This document shows positions 1 to 6,752 of a stretch of DNA of 22,433 bases, one piece after another. The position numbers and the translations under genes are program-made. Within the stretch, counting starts at the first letter, position 1. Each line of letters opens with the position of its first letter. The notes under the pieces were generated by a model, which saw only the letters and a program-made list of their open reading frames with translations, was not told where the DNA came from and did no database searches. This DNA comes from JAKAXG01 sp035702985 (lineage in GTDB: Bacteria > Actinomycetota > Acidimicrobiia > Acidimicrobiales > Palsa-688). The DNA lies in NCBI GenBank assembly GCA_035702985.1, contig DASSZD010000089.1:1-22433 (forward strand), written 5' to 3'.

Positions 1-440
1 TCCGAGCTGGCGGGATGGTGGTCGTACACCGGGTGGAGGTGACGGTCGACGCCGAGAAGGGCGTGGGCGATGGCGGCCCGGTCACGGGCCAGCTGAGCGT
101 CGTCCTGGTCGTCGAGCACCCACGACGTGACGCCCGAGCCCACGACCAGCCCGGTAGCAGCCTGGAGGAGGAGGTGGCGCCCGGCGACCCGGGTCGTGCC
201 CGGTGGACGTCGGTAGCGCAGGACCGTCGCTGAGAGGCCGTCGAGCCGGCCCACGGCGTCGATCACGATCCGGCGGCGCCGGGGCGACTCCTTGGCGGTG
301 TGGACCCTCCTCTGCCCCGGCAGCAGCAGCTGCCGCATGCTCCGGCGAGCCCCGTCGACCTCACCCGGCTCGAGAAGCACGACGGCGAGCAGCATGACCC
401 CCGATCGCTCGCTCTCGTCGCTGAAGGCCCACACGGACAC
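1..440 (-). CDS. DUF3800-like hypothetical protein (partial, 3' end outside window)
   Basis: This reading frame is open from a GTG at 440 to the window edge and gives about 146 residues; the C-terminus is missing. An in-frame TAG lies shortly upstream, so the start is GTG 440 or GTG 434. The N-terminus reads VWAFSDESERSG followed by a hydrophobic strand (MLLAVVLL), then LLLPGQRRVHTAKESPRRR. From memory, a D-E-S motif after a beta-strand followed by a basic 'H-x-KES' segment is typical of DUF3800-related, RNase H-like actinobacterial proteins of unknown role. The later part (VVGSGVTSWVLDD, then an Asp/Ala-rich helix) fits the same fold. No signal peptide or membrane segment is seen. The assignment rests on motif resemblance alone. 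It reads away from the tRNA at 576-648. Confidence 0.5.
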   Translation of the reverse strand, partial: MSVWAFSDESERSGVMLLAVVLLEPGEVDGARRSMRQLLLPGQRRVHTAKESPRRRRIVIDAVGRLDGLSATVLRYRRPPGTTRVAGRHLLLQAATGLVVGSGVTSWVLDDQDDAQLARDRAAIAHALLGVDRHLHPVYDHHPASS

Positions 441-520
441 GACGGTAGAGGCAACGTCCGACCGCTATTCGATGATTTCCCTTCGCGCACGGATCGCGCA
501 CGCCGCCCCTGATGAGCCAC

Positions 521-529
521 TTATCCACA
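521..529 (+). promoter_or_regulatory. Isolated perfect DnaA-box sequence
   Basis: TTATCCACA matches the DnaA-box consensus exactly. It lies in the gap between the DUF3800-like gene and the tRNA terminator. No second box, AT-rich element or dnaA/dnaN gene is nearby, so it is not an origin. It could titrate DnaA or be chance. Confidence 0.35.
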
Positions 530-543
530 GCCCCAGGAATGAC

Positions 544-571
544 AAAAACCCAGGCCACGCCTGGGCCTTTT
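544..571 (-). terminator. Rho-independent terminator of tRNA-Ala
   Basis: Reading the minus strand, a 7-bp stem (GCCCAGGC...GCCTGGG, loop GTG) is followed directly by TTTTTG. It sits 5 bases past the tRNA 3' end, as expected for a single-tRNA transcript. The plus strand carries a weaker CCTTTT after the same stem, so it may work in both directions. Confidence 0.75.
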
Positions 572-575
572 GAAG

Positions 576-648
576 TGGAGACGATGGGACTCGAACCCAC
601 GACCCCCTGCTTGCAAAGCAGGTGCTCTGCCAACTGAGCTACGTCCCC
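576..648 (-). tRNA. tRNA-Ala (anticodon TGC)
   Basis: The 73-base minus-strand sequence folds as a full cloverleaf. The acceptor stem is GGGGACG/CGTCTCC, the D arm contains AGCTCAGTTGGCAGAGC, and the anticodon stem CCTGC/GCAGG encloses loop TTTGCAA. The T arm carries GTTCGAGTC. The anticodon at positions 34-36 is TGC, which decodes alanine. The acceptor stem has a G3:U70 wobble, the main identity element for alanyl-tRNA synthetase, which supports the call independently. The discriminator base is A. CCA is not encoded (CTTC follows), so it must be added after transcription. A terminator follows at 544-571. Confidence 0.97.
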
Positions 649-703
649 GGGGGGATCTGTCGAAAACGGTGAGCAGCCGGTGGACGGCTAGCCGGCCACC
701 CGC

Positions 704-737
704 AGCGGCCCAGCCTAGCGGCGCCGCTGGGGCCGCT
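704..737 (-). terminator. GC-rich hairpin downstream of the MmyB-type regulator
   Basis: An imperfect palindrome pairs AGCGGCCC with GGGGCCGCT around a perfect AGCGGC/GCCGCT core. It lies about 35 bases past the stop codon of the regulator at 770. There is no T-run, so it is either a U-less high-GC terminator or simply a stable hairpin. Confidence 0.3.
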
Positions 738-769
738 CCCTCGCGCCGGGGGCGGCCGCTCGTCGGTAT

Positions 770-1615
770 TCAGCCGGCGGACTCGACGGCCGGGGCGGTG
801 CCGGAGGCGATCGCCGCCAGTCGGCGCAGGGCCCCGGCGCTGGGCGTGGCCGGGGCCGCGTGGTAGATGACCAGGATCTGCCCGTCGGTGTCACCGATCG
901 GCAGCTTCTGGCGGCGCAGGTCCATGGTGCCGACGACCGGGTGGTCGACAGTGGCGCGGCCGCCGGCGATGGCCGTCACGTCGTGGCGGGCCCACAGGAC
1001 CCGGAAACGTTCGCTGGCCAGCGACAGCTCGCCCACCAGCTGCTGGGTGCGGGGGTCGTTGACGTCGGTGCCGATCGACGCCCGGAACGCCGCCACCATC
1101 CCCCGTAGGGACCGCTCCCAGTCCGGGTACAGGCCCCGGACCTGCTCGTCGAGGAAGTACGCCCTCAGCCGGTTGGTGCCTGCCACCATCGACGGGTCCA
1201 GGGCGGTGGCCACCGGGTTGGCCGCCAGCACGTCGAAGCGGCGGTCCTCGACGAAGGCCGGCAGGTCGAGCGAGGCCACCAGGTCCAGCACCTCGGCCGG
1301 CACCGGCTCCCGCCGGGCCCGCCGTCCCGGCGCCGGTTGGGCGCCCGCGCCCAGACCCAGGAGGTAGGCGGTGGCGGCCTCGTCGAGACGCAGCACCCGG
1401 GCCAGGGCTTCGAGGACCTGTCGGGATGGGTTGCGGTCCCGGCCCTGCTCCAGGCGCAGGTAGTAGTCGGCGCTGATCCCCGCCAGCGTGGCCACCTCCT
1501 CGCGGCGCAGACCGGGGGTGCGGCGCACGCCGACCACCCGCAGCCCGGCGGCGCCGGGGTCGACCAGCTCCCTGCGGGCCCGTAGATATTCCCCGAGAGG
1601 ACCGGGTGCGGGCAT
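770..1615 (-). CDS. XRE-family regulator with MmyB-like ligand domain
   Basis: This 281-residue protein carries an N-terminal helix-turn-helix (about residues 5-85; VRRTPGLRREEVATLAGIS followed by YYLRLEQGR). It then has the MmyB-like domain (about 100-270), marked by DWE, a DPR...LVGELS...S..FR.LWARHDV stretch and an HP.VG segment. The family is made of actinobacterial transcription factors whose C-terminal PAS-like domain binds a small hydrophobic ligand. The start chosen is ATG 1615 (MPAPGPLGEYLR). The frame is open further upstream, but that part is low-complexity and would run over the promoter region of the neighbour. It is transcribed divergently from the aldo-keto reductase at 1758 with 142 bases between them. 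This is the usual arrangement in which such a regulator controls an adjacent oxidoreductase and itself. Confidence 0.9.
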   Translation of the reverse strand: MPAPGPLGEYLRARRELVDPGAAGLRVVGVRRTPGLRREEVATLAGISADYYLRLEQGRDRNPSRQVLEALARVLRLDEAATAYLLGLGAGAQPAPGRRARREPVPAEVLDLVASLDLPAFVEDRRFDVLAANPVATALDPSMVAGTNRLRAYFLDEQVRGLYPDWERSLRGMVAAFRASIGTDVNDPRTQQLVGELSLASERFRVLWARHDVTAIAGGRATVDHPVVGTMDLRRQKLPIGDTDGQILVIYHAAPATPSAGALRRLAAIASGTAPAVESAG

Positions 1616-1757
1616 GGGGCCACGGTACCGCCGGGTGTCAGCGGGAAGGGTGGCCCTGGCGGTCCCAGGCTGGAGGGGGCGTTCCCTGAGCCGGCCGGAG
1701 CCCGGCACTGTGGGTGTGGGCCGTCGGTCACCTCCGGCGGTCCGGGAAGGAGACCCC

Positions 1758-2648
1758 ATGACCACAAGTTCCCTCGGGGGCGCCCACCGCCTCGGTGACG
1801 CCGTCGTGCCGCGCGTCGGCTACGGAGCCATGCAGCTGGCCGGCCCGGGCGTGTTCGGCCCCCCCGCCGACCGCGACGGCGCGGTGGCGGTGCTGCGGGC
1901 GGCCTACGACCTCGGGATCCGCCACATCGACACCGCCGACTTCTACGGGCCGGTGGTGACCAACGAGCTGATCCGCGAGGCCCTGTCGCCCTACCCGGAC
2001 GACCTGGTGATCGTGACCAAGGTGGGTGCCCGCCGGGACGACGCCGGGGCGTGGCTGCACTCCCTCGACCCGGCCGACCTGGTCGCCCAGGTGCAGGACA
2101 ACCTGCGCCACCTCGGCGTGGACGAGCTGACCGTGGTCAACCTGCGCCTCGGCGGCGGCGACGACATCAGCGCCCCGGTGGCCGGCTCCATCGCCGAGCA
2201 GTGGGGGGCCCTGGTGGACCTGCAGCGCCAGGGCCTGGTCCGCCACCTGGGACTGTCGGTGGCCACCGTGGACCAGCTCGAGGAGGCCCGGGCGGAGGCC
2301 CCGGTGGCGTGCGTCCAGCAGCTCTACAACGTGGCTGACCGGCGCGACGAGGCCCTGCTCGAGCGCACCGCCGAGCTCGGGATCCCCTACGTGCCGTTCT
2401 TCCCGCTCGGCGGGTTCACCCCGCTGCAGTCCGACGTGCTGTCGGGGGTGGCCGACCGGCTGGGGGCCACCCCCATGCAGGTGGCGCTGGCCTGGCTGCT
2501 CCACCGCTCCCCCAACGTCCTGCTGATTCCGGGCACCTCCTCGGTGGCCCACCTGCGGGAGAACGCGGCGGCGACCATGGAGCTCCCCGCCGACGCCCTC
2601 GCCGAACTGGACGGCATCGGCTCCCCGGCCGGGGCCCGGCAGGGCTGA
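1758..2648 (+). CDS. Aldo/keto reductase
   Basis: The 296-residue protein is an NADPH-dependent oxidoreductase of the TIM-barrel aldo/keto reductase family. Catalytic Asp58 (HIDTAD), Tyr63 (FYG) and Lys88 (VIVTK) are present. The position that usually holds the catalytic His is Asn128 (VVNLRL). I recall the same change in the YdbC/pyridoxal-reductase-like subgroup, so it may reflect subfamily rather than loss of activity. The C-terminal part has the cofactor loop IPGTSSVAHLREN. ATG 1758 is preceded by the Shine-Dalgarno sequence GGGAAGGAGA. A longer in-frame extension upstream was rejected because it runs through the regulator's gene. The divergent MmyB-type regulator is its probable controller. 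The substrate is unknown. Confidence 0.9.
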   Translation: MTTSSLGGAHRLGDAVVPRVGYGAMQLAGPGVFGPPADRDGAVAVLRAAYDLGIRHIDTADFYGPVVTNELIREALSPYPDDLVIVTKVGARRDDAGAWLHSLDPADLVAQVQDNLRHLGVDELTVVNLRLGGGDDISAPVAGSIAEQWGALVDLQRQGLVRHLGLSVATVDQLEEARAEAPVACVQQLYNVADRRDEALLERTAELGIPYVPFFPLGGFTPLQSDVLSGVADRLGATPMQVALAWLLHRSPNVLLIPGTSSVAHLRENAAATMELPADALAELDGIGSPAGARQG

Positions 2649-2673
2649 GGCGCGGCCCCGGCGCGGGTCGAGC

Positions 2674-2713
2674 GCGCCGGGTCAGCGGCTGGACTGCGCC
2701 GGGTCAGCCGCTG
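2674..2713. repeat. 22-bp tandem duplication at the end of the glycosyltransferase gene
   Basis: An 18-base unit beginning GCGCCGGGTCAG occurs at 2674-2691 and again at 2696-2713, 22 bases apart, with one mismatch (CGG versus CCG). The right copy contains the stop codon of the GT51 gene and the left copy lies just beyond it, so the gene end appears to have been locally duplicated. Confidence 0.6.
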
Positions 2714-3486
2714 AACGGGATGGCCGGGTCCAGGGGCTGGGTCCTGACCGCCGCCACCTGCGCCGGCGTGAGGTCCCCCACCGCCACCATCCGCTCCAGA
2801 ACGTGGTCACGCCGCAGCAGGGCCAGGTGGAGATGGTGGTGGGGGTTGTAGGCGGTCGGCGCCTGGACCAGGCCGGCCAGCAGCGTCGCCTGGGCCCAGC
2901 TCAACGCCTCCGGCGACCGGCCGAAATAGTGCTGGGCCGCTGCGGTTATGCCGTACGCCCCGTCGCCGAAGTAGACGGCGTCCAGGTACATGGCCAGGAT
3001 CTGGTGCTTGGTGAAGGCCTGGTCCAGCTTGACGGCCAGGACGACCTGTTTGGCCAGCGCCAGCGGGGCCGACTGGTCGGGGGTGTAGAGCAGCTTGGCC
3101 AGCTGCACCTCCAGGGTGGCGCCCCCCAGGTTGGGGTTCTGGGTCACCAGGCCCCACATGGCCCTGACCGTGCCCTGCAGGTCCACCGCCGGATCGGAGT
3201 AGAAGCGGCTGTCCTCGGTGGCGAGCAGGGCAGCCGCCACCTTGGACGGGACCACGCCGTGGTCGCTCGGGTCGTGGTGGGCGGCCAGAATGCCGGCCAC
3301 CAGGGTGGGGGCGTTGCGGACCGAGGGGGTGGTGACGAACAGCACGGAGAAGAACCCGGCGACCAGCGTCAGGGCGCTGACGATGACCACCGCCACCCTG
3401 AGCAGCCACCGCCGGCGGCGGCGCCGGGCCCGGCGGTGGGCCGGCCGGTGCGCCTGCGGTCGGGGGCTGTCGAGCTGCATCGCCAT
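2704..3486 (-). CDS. Monofunctional glycosyltransferase-51 (peptidoglycan transglycosylase-like) membrane protein
   Basis: The 260-residue protein has a strongly basic cytoplasmic N-terminus (about 10-26), one membrane anchor (about 27-51) and a GT51 transglycosylase domain to the end. There is no transpeptidase domain. GT51 enzymes polymerise lipid II into glycan strands outside the membrane. Recognisable motifs are EDSRFY (E91, the catalytic-Glu position), GGATLEVQLAKLLY (121-134, usually GGSTITQQLAKN), MYLDAVYFGDGAYG and LLAGLVQAPTAYNP. The His normally found after ED-x-x-F is replaced (FYSDPAVD), and the second motif departs from consensus, so activity is less certain than the fold. ATG 3486 was chosen because a longer frame overlaps the divergent methyltransferase. 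GGGTAT occurs 13 bases upstream of the start. Confidence 0.82.
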   Translation of the reverse strand: MAMQLDSPRPQAHRPAHRRARRRRRRWLLRVAVVIVSALTLVAGFFSVLFVTTPSVRNAPTLVAGILAAHHDPSDHGVVPSKVAAALLATEDSRFYSDPAVDLQGTVRAMWGLVTQNPNLGGATLEVQLAKLLYTPDQSAPLALAKQVVLAVKLDQAFTKHQILAMYLDAVYFGDGAYGITAAAQHYFGRSPEALSWAQATLLAGLVQAPTAYNPHHHLHLALLRRDHVLERMVAVGDLTPAQVAAVRTQPLDPAIPFSG

Positions 3487-3574
3487 GGCTGGCCCGAAGA
3501 TACCCACCTGATGGGCCACTGCCTCGGCACCCAGGGCGCGAGGATGGCGGTCCCGAATCAACGGAGGTGACCCG

Positions 3575-4384
3575 ATGAGCACGACCTGGGATCCGCAGCA
3601 GTACCTGCGCTTCGCGGACGAGCGGGCCCGGCCCTTCGAGGACCTGATCTCCCGCGTCCCGGTCGAGTCGCCCGCCTCGGTGGTGGACCTGGGCTGCGGA
3701 CCGGGGAACATGACCGCCGGCCTGTCGGATCGGTGGCCGGGCGCCCGGGTGCTGGGCGTCGACAACTCGCCGGACATGATCGCCCGGGCGTCCGAGCGGG
3801 CCCGGCCCGGCCGGCTGGAGTTCCGCCTGGCCGACCTGACCGGGTGGGAACCCGACTCGCCCGTCGACGTGATCGTCTGCGCCGCCACCCTGCACTGGGT
3901 GCCCGACCACCTGGCGCTGCTCCCGGCCTTCCTCGACGCCCTGGCCCCCGGCGGCTGCTTCGCCTTCCAGGTGCCCGGCAACTTCGGGCTGCCCAGCCAT
4001 GTGCTGCTCCATGAACTGGCCGTGTCCGACCGCTGGCGGGAAGTGACCGGCAGGGCGGCCGGCGAGGGGCCGGCTTCGTTCGAGCCGGCGGAGTACCTGG
4101 AGGCCCTGCTCGGCGCCACCCGGACGGCGGCCGTCGAGGTGTGGGAGACCACCTACTACCACGTCCTGACCGGCCCCGATCCGGTGCTGGCCTGGGTCAA
4201 GGGCACCTCTCTGCGGCCCGTGCTCGAGGCGCTGCGGGAGAGCGGCCCCGGTCACCGCCCCGGCGACGAGGACGAGTTCCTGGCCGCCTACGCCGCCGCC
4301 CTGCGCGCCGCCTACCCTCCGGACCCGGCCGGCCGCACAATCTTTCCTTTCCGCCGCATTTTCGGGGTGACGCGTGTCTCGTAG
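3575..4384 (+). CDS. tam: Trans-aconitate 2-methyltransferase
   Basis: The 269-residue cytosolic protein is a class I SAM-dependent methyltransferase. Motif I is VVDLGCGPGNMT (36-47), motif II contains VLGVDNSPDMI, and the region around IVCAATLHWVPDH, with an N-terminal WDPQQYLRFADERARPFEDL signature, is characteristic of Tam. Tam transfers a methyl group to trans-aconitate, which forms spontaneously from cis-aconitate and inhibits aconitase. Length and end-to-end features match the family. The ATG has a strong Shine-Dalgarno sequence (GGAGGTGA). It is divergent from the GT51 gene, about 90 bases apart, and an 81-base gap separates it from the next small gene. Confidence 0.92.
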   Translation: MSTTWDPQQYLRFADERARPFEDLISRVPVESPASVVDLGCGPGNMTAGLSDRWPGARVLGVDNSPDMIARASERARPGRLEFRLADLTGWEPDSPVDVIVCAATLHWVPDHLALLPAFLDALAPGGCFAFQVPGNFGLPSHVLLHELAVSDRWREVTGRAAGEGPASFEPAEYLEALLGATRTAAVEVWETTYYHVLTGPDPVLAWVKGTSLRPVLEALRESGPGHRPGDEDEFLAAYAAALRAAYPPDPAGRTIFPFRRIFGVTRVS

Positions 4385-4465
4385 AGGTGTGGTCACGCGT
4401 GGTGGCCCGGATCGCTAGAGTCGAAAAACTGAAGGTTGTGGTACCGACCAGACGGGAGTGAGGTC

Positions 4466-4759
4466 GTGTCGGACGACGAGCAGCTGGTAGCCGAACAGAT
4501 CGTGGCCCTGGAGCGGGAGCACGCCCTCACCGTCCGCATCTCGCAGGACCCGGTGGAGGACTTCTTCCGGGTGGACGTGACCAGCCAGGCGTCGCCCGGC
4601 CGGAACATGACCACCACCGTCTCGCCCGGCGACAGCTTCATGATGAACCTCATCCAGGGGGCGGTGAGCGGCGAGCCGGTGGCCTGGAGGCACCTGGCCC
4701 GCTGGGGCCAGGACAACCTGTCGGCCGCCAGCCGGGTGCCGCGCCGCTGTTTCTCCTAG
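4466..4759 (+). CDS. Hypothetical protein (97 aa)
   Basis: I do not recognise this family. GTG 4466 is chosen because GGGAGTGAGG lies just upstream; an in-frame TTG at 4436 would add ten residues before the ribosome-binding site. The product is soluble, with an acidic N-terminal helix (DDEQLVAEQIVALE), a probable beta-region with TVRISQDPVEDFFRVDVTS, and then TTTVSPGDSFMMNLIQGA. The C-terminus is short and basic and ends RRCFS. No signal peptide or membrane segment is visible. It lies 13 bases before the next small gene on the same strand, so the two may be co-transcribed. Codon use resembles its neighbours. Confidence 0.65.
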   Translation: MSDDEQLVAEQIVALEREHALTVRISQDPVEDFFRVDVTSQASPGRNMTTTVSPGDSFMMNLIQGAVSGEPVAWRHLARWGQDNLSAASRVPRRCFS

Positions 4760-4772
4760 CATTCGGGGCGCC

Positions 4773-5084
4773 ATGAGCAGCCCCTCCCCCGATCTCACCG
4801 TCCCGGGCCGGCCCGGATCCGACGCCCTGGTGGCCCGCGCCTACGACCTGAGCCGGGCCGGGGTCACCCAGGCCGCCGTCGACGAGCTGCTGTCAGCGGC
4901 GTCGGAGAGCCGCCCGGACCTCGAAGCGGCCCGGGACCGGGTGGCGGCCCGGGTGCACGCCCGGGTGGACGACTTCGACGCCACCGCTGCCCTGCAGCTC
5001 CTCAACCGGGCGCTCAGCCGGGCCCCCATCCACGACCCGTTGGACTGGAAGCCGCGCTGGGGCCAGCGCTTCCGCCGCCCCTGA
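4773..5084 (+). CDS. Hypothetical protein (103 aa)
   Basis: I do not recognise this family. The ATG follows the previous small gene by 13 bases. The sequence is mostly helical and charged (DALVARAYDLSRAGVTQAA, then DLEAARDRVAARVHARVDDF), with a Pro/Trp/Arg-rich tail (DWKPRWGQRFRRP). There is no membrane segment, cysteine or signal peptide. The stop is 13 bases from the end of the convergent saccharopine-dehydrogenase-like gene, and no terminator is visible between them. Confidence 0.6.
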   Translation: MSSPSPDLTVPGRPGSDALVARAYDLSRAGVTQAAVDELLSAASESRPDLEAARDRVAARVHARVDDFDATAALQLLNRALSRAPIHDPLDWKPRWGQRFRRP

Positions 5085-5097
5085 TTGCGGGGCCGTC

Positions 5098-6087
5098 TCA
5101 GCCCAGGCTGCCCTGGAAGGCCGAGACGGTCACCCCGGCCACCGCCAGCTCCTTGAGGAACGCGCCGGGATCGCCGACCATCTCCGCCATCCCGCCCGCC
5201 CCGGTCCGGGCCAGCCGGTCGGTGACCGCCCAGCGGGCCGCCTCGGCGCTGACCGCGGCCGCCGCCACCGCAGGCGGGCAGGCCACCCCCAGGATCCGGG
5301 TTTCGGCCCGGTCGTCCAGCCAGCCCCGCATCTCCACCCGCACCGCCCCCACCAGCCCCTCCGGGTGGGGGGGCCGCAGCATGGGCAGCCACGAGGTGAG
5401 CCGGTCCCGGCGGGTCGCCTCCAGCCGGGCGGTGATCCGCCGGCACCCGGGGAACGCCGGCTGCAGCAGGACCGGGTCGGCCAGCGCCGCCCGGTAGCAG
5501 TCGGCCCCCCCGACCGGTTCCGGGAACCACACCAGCTCCCGCCCGGAACCGCCGGCCCTCCGGCGCCAGGCCCCGTCGACCCAGTCCACCGAGATACCGG
5601 CCAGGGCGGCGTGATGGCGGCGGGCGCACACCGGCCCGCCGGTGCCCAGGCTGGCCACGTGCACCTCGTCGACCCGGTCGAAGAAGCCGCGCATCCGGGC
5701 CGCCAGCACGCACGACAGGCCGGGGGCCATGGCCGTGCCCAGCACCAGGCTGCGCCGGCGGGACCGGGCCCGGGGGTCGAGGTCCAGCAGCATGCGCACG
5801 TCCACCGGGTCGTCCAGGGGGCAGATCACGTGGCTGCCGTGGTCCAGGGCGGCGGTCACCGACCTGCGGGCCGCGGCCGGGACGCTGACCACCGTGACAT
5901 CGGCGGCGACCGGGTCGCCGGGGACGCCCCGGCGCACCTGCACCGGTCCCGGCCAGGCGGCCACCGTCTCGGCCACCCGGGACGGGTCGCGGTGCACGAC
6001 GGTCACCGACTCGAACCGGTCGTCCCCGGCCAGGGCCCGGGCCACCCGGCGGCCGACAGCCCCGAAGCCGATGACTGCGGCGCGCAC
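5098..6087 (-). CDS. Saccharopine dehydrogenase-like NAD(P)-binding protein
   Basis: The 329-residue protein begins with a Rossmann fold: VIGFGAVGRRVARAL contains the G-x-G-x-x-G loop at Gly7, Gly9 and Gly12, followed by VTVVHRDPSR for the adenosine ribose. The middle contains TAMAPGLSCVLAARM, the 'x-x-P-G' stretch that follows the NAD domain in saccharopine dehydrogenase-like reductases, then an alpha/beta catalytic region. Substrate cannot be inferred. The GTG start lies 7 bases after the stop of the 45-residue peptide upstream. It therefore looks like the last gene of the minus-strand run that starts with the sigma factor. It could be a passenger rather than part of the cysteine-rich protein system. 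It converges on the small gene ending at 5084. Confidence 0.75.
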   Translation of the reverse strand: MRAAVIGFGAVGRRVARALAGDDRFESVTVVHRDPSRVAETVAAWPGPVQVRRGVPGDPVAADVTVVSVPAAARRSVTAALDHGSHVICPLDDPVDVRMLLDLDPRARSRRRSLVLGTAMAPGLSCVLAARMRGFFDRVDEVHVASLGTGGPVCARRHHAALAGISVDWVDGAWRRRAGGSGRELVWFPEPVGGADCYRAALADPVLLQPAFPGCRRITARLEATRRDRLTSWLPMLRPPHPEGLVGAVRVEMRGWLDDRAETRILGVACPPAVAAAAVSAEAARWAVTDRLARTGAGGMAEMVGDPGAFLKELAVAGVTVSAFQGSLG

Positions 6088-6094
6088 CGGCGGC

Positions 6095-6232
6095 TCAGCC
6101 CAGCTCTTCGGGGGGGAGTTCCCGCCAGCCGCCCCGCTGCGGCGGGGTGCCCCCCGAGCCCCGCAGGCGGACGATGCCGGCGATGATGACGGTCGCGCCG
6201 AGGGCGATGAGGGAGTGGCGCAGGGCCTTCAT
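6095..6232 (-). CDS. Small membrane protein (45 aa)
   Basis: ATG 6232 opens a 45-residue frame ending TGA at 6095-6097. The N-terminus MKALRHSLIALGATV continues as one hydrophobic segment (about residues 7-22), followed by a basic turn (RLRG) and a soluble tail with GGWRELPPEELG. This is the pattern of a single-pass membrane peptide with positive residues flanking the helix. It fits tightly between the lipoprotein (43 bases upstream) and the saccharopine-dehydrogenase-like gene (7 bases downstream) on the same strand. No clear Shine-Dalgarno sequence is visible. I do not recognise the family. Confidence 0.6.
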   Translation of the reverse strand: MKALRHSLIALGATVIIAGIVRLRGSGGTPPQRGGWRELPPEELG

Positions 6233-6275
6233 GGCCGGATCATAGGCCGACCCGGCGGCCGGTCGAGGCGCGACC

Positions 6276-6752
6276 TCAGCTCGGGGCGACCGCCAGCTTG
6301 AACTGGTCGCTCGGGTGCCCGTCGGGGGACGAGCCGGTCCAGGTGACGTCCAGCAGGGAGAACTGGGGCCCGTTGCCGGTCTGCACCACCTTGCTGAGCT
6401 TCAGCGTGGCCGGCCCGGACCCGTGCCCGGACGAGCCGGACAGGTTGACCGTGCCCGACCCGGTGGCCCCCGAGCCGGTCCACGACGTCCAGCTGATGCC
6501 GGTGGCGGTCGTGGTGGCCACCCCGCACACGACGAGCAGGGTCTTGGGCTCGTAGGCCCCGCCTCCGCAGTTGAAGACGGTGGGGACCTGCTGGGACAAA
6601 GACGTGGGCGGCGCGGTGGTCACCGTCTGCTGCGGCGACGGGTTGACGGTGTGGACAGCGGCGGGCTTGCCACCCGATCCGCTGCAGGCGCTCAACCCGG
6701 AGGCGGCCACGACCAGCCCCACGGCGACCCGGGCCCGGTACCGGCCGGTCAT
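6276..6752 (-). CDS. Secreted lipoprotein, Cys-pair domain
   Basis: The 158-residue precursor has a lipoprotein signal: basic MTGRYRAR, a hydrophobic core, then the lipobox LSAC with the acylated Cys23. A Ser/Thr/Pro-rich linker (30-58) leads to a compact beta-rich domain. It carries two further cysteines, C62 and C76 (FNCGGGAYEPKTLLVVCG), probably disulfide-linked, followed by ISWTSWTGSGATGSGTV. I recall similar domains with the pattern 'P-x-x-L-x-x-x-C-G ... W-x-x-W' in actinobacterial secreted proteins of unknown role. The ATG overlaps the stop of the CcdA-like gene by 4 bases (ATGA), so translation is coupled. Its place in the run suggests it is an envelope partner of the cysteine-rich exported protein. 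Confidence 0.8.
   Translation of the reverse strand: MTGRYRARVAVGLVVAASGLSACSGSGGKPAAVHTVNPSPQQTVTTAPPTSLSQQVPTVFNCGGGAYEPKTLLVVCGVATTTATGISWTSWTGSGATGSGTVNLSGSSGHGSGPATLKLSKVVQTGNGPQFSLLDVTWTGSSPDGHPSDQFKLAVAPS

Noticed and set aside
576..648. Attachment site of an integrated element at the tRNA
   Set aside because: No integrase gene and no repeated copy of the tRNA 3' end were seen in the window.
1488..1757. N-terminal extension of the aldo/keto reductase
   Set aside because: It would overlap the divergent regulator gene and lies ahead of the GGGAAGGAGA ribosome-binding site at the family-typical start.
2807..4396. Long minus-strand open frame (529 codons)
   Set aside because: It runs antisense through tam and in another frame of the GT51 gene, and its translation is Gly/Pro/Arg-rich low complexity typical of high-GC shadow frames.
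4370..4410. Paired ACGCGT sites resembling a regulatory box
   Set aside because: Two CG-rich palindromic hexamers close together are expected by chance in this composition, and no spacing rule or linked gene supports a function.
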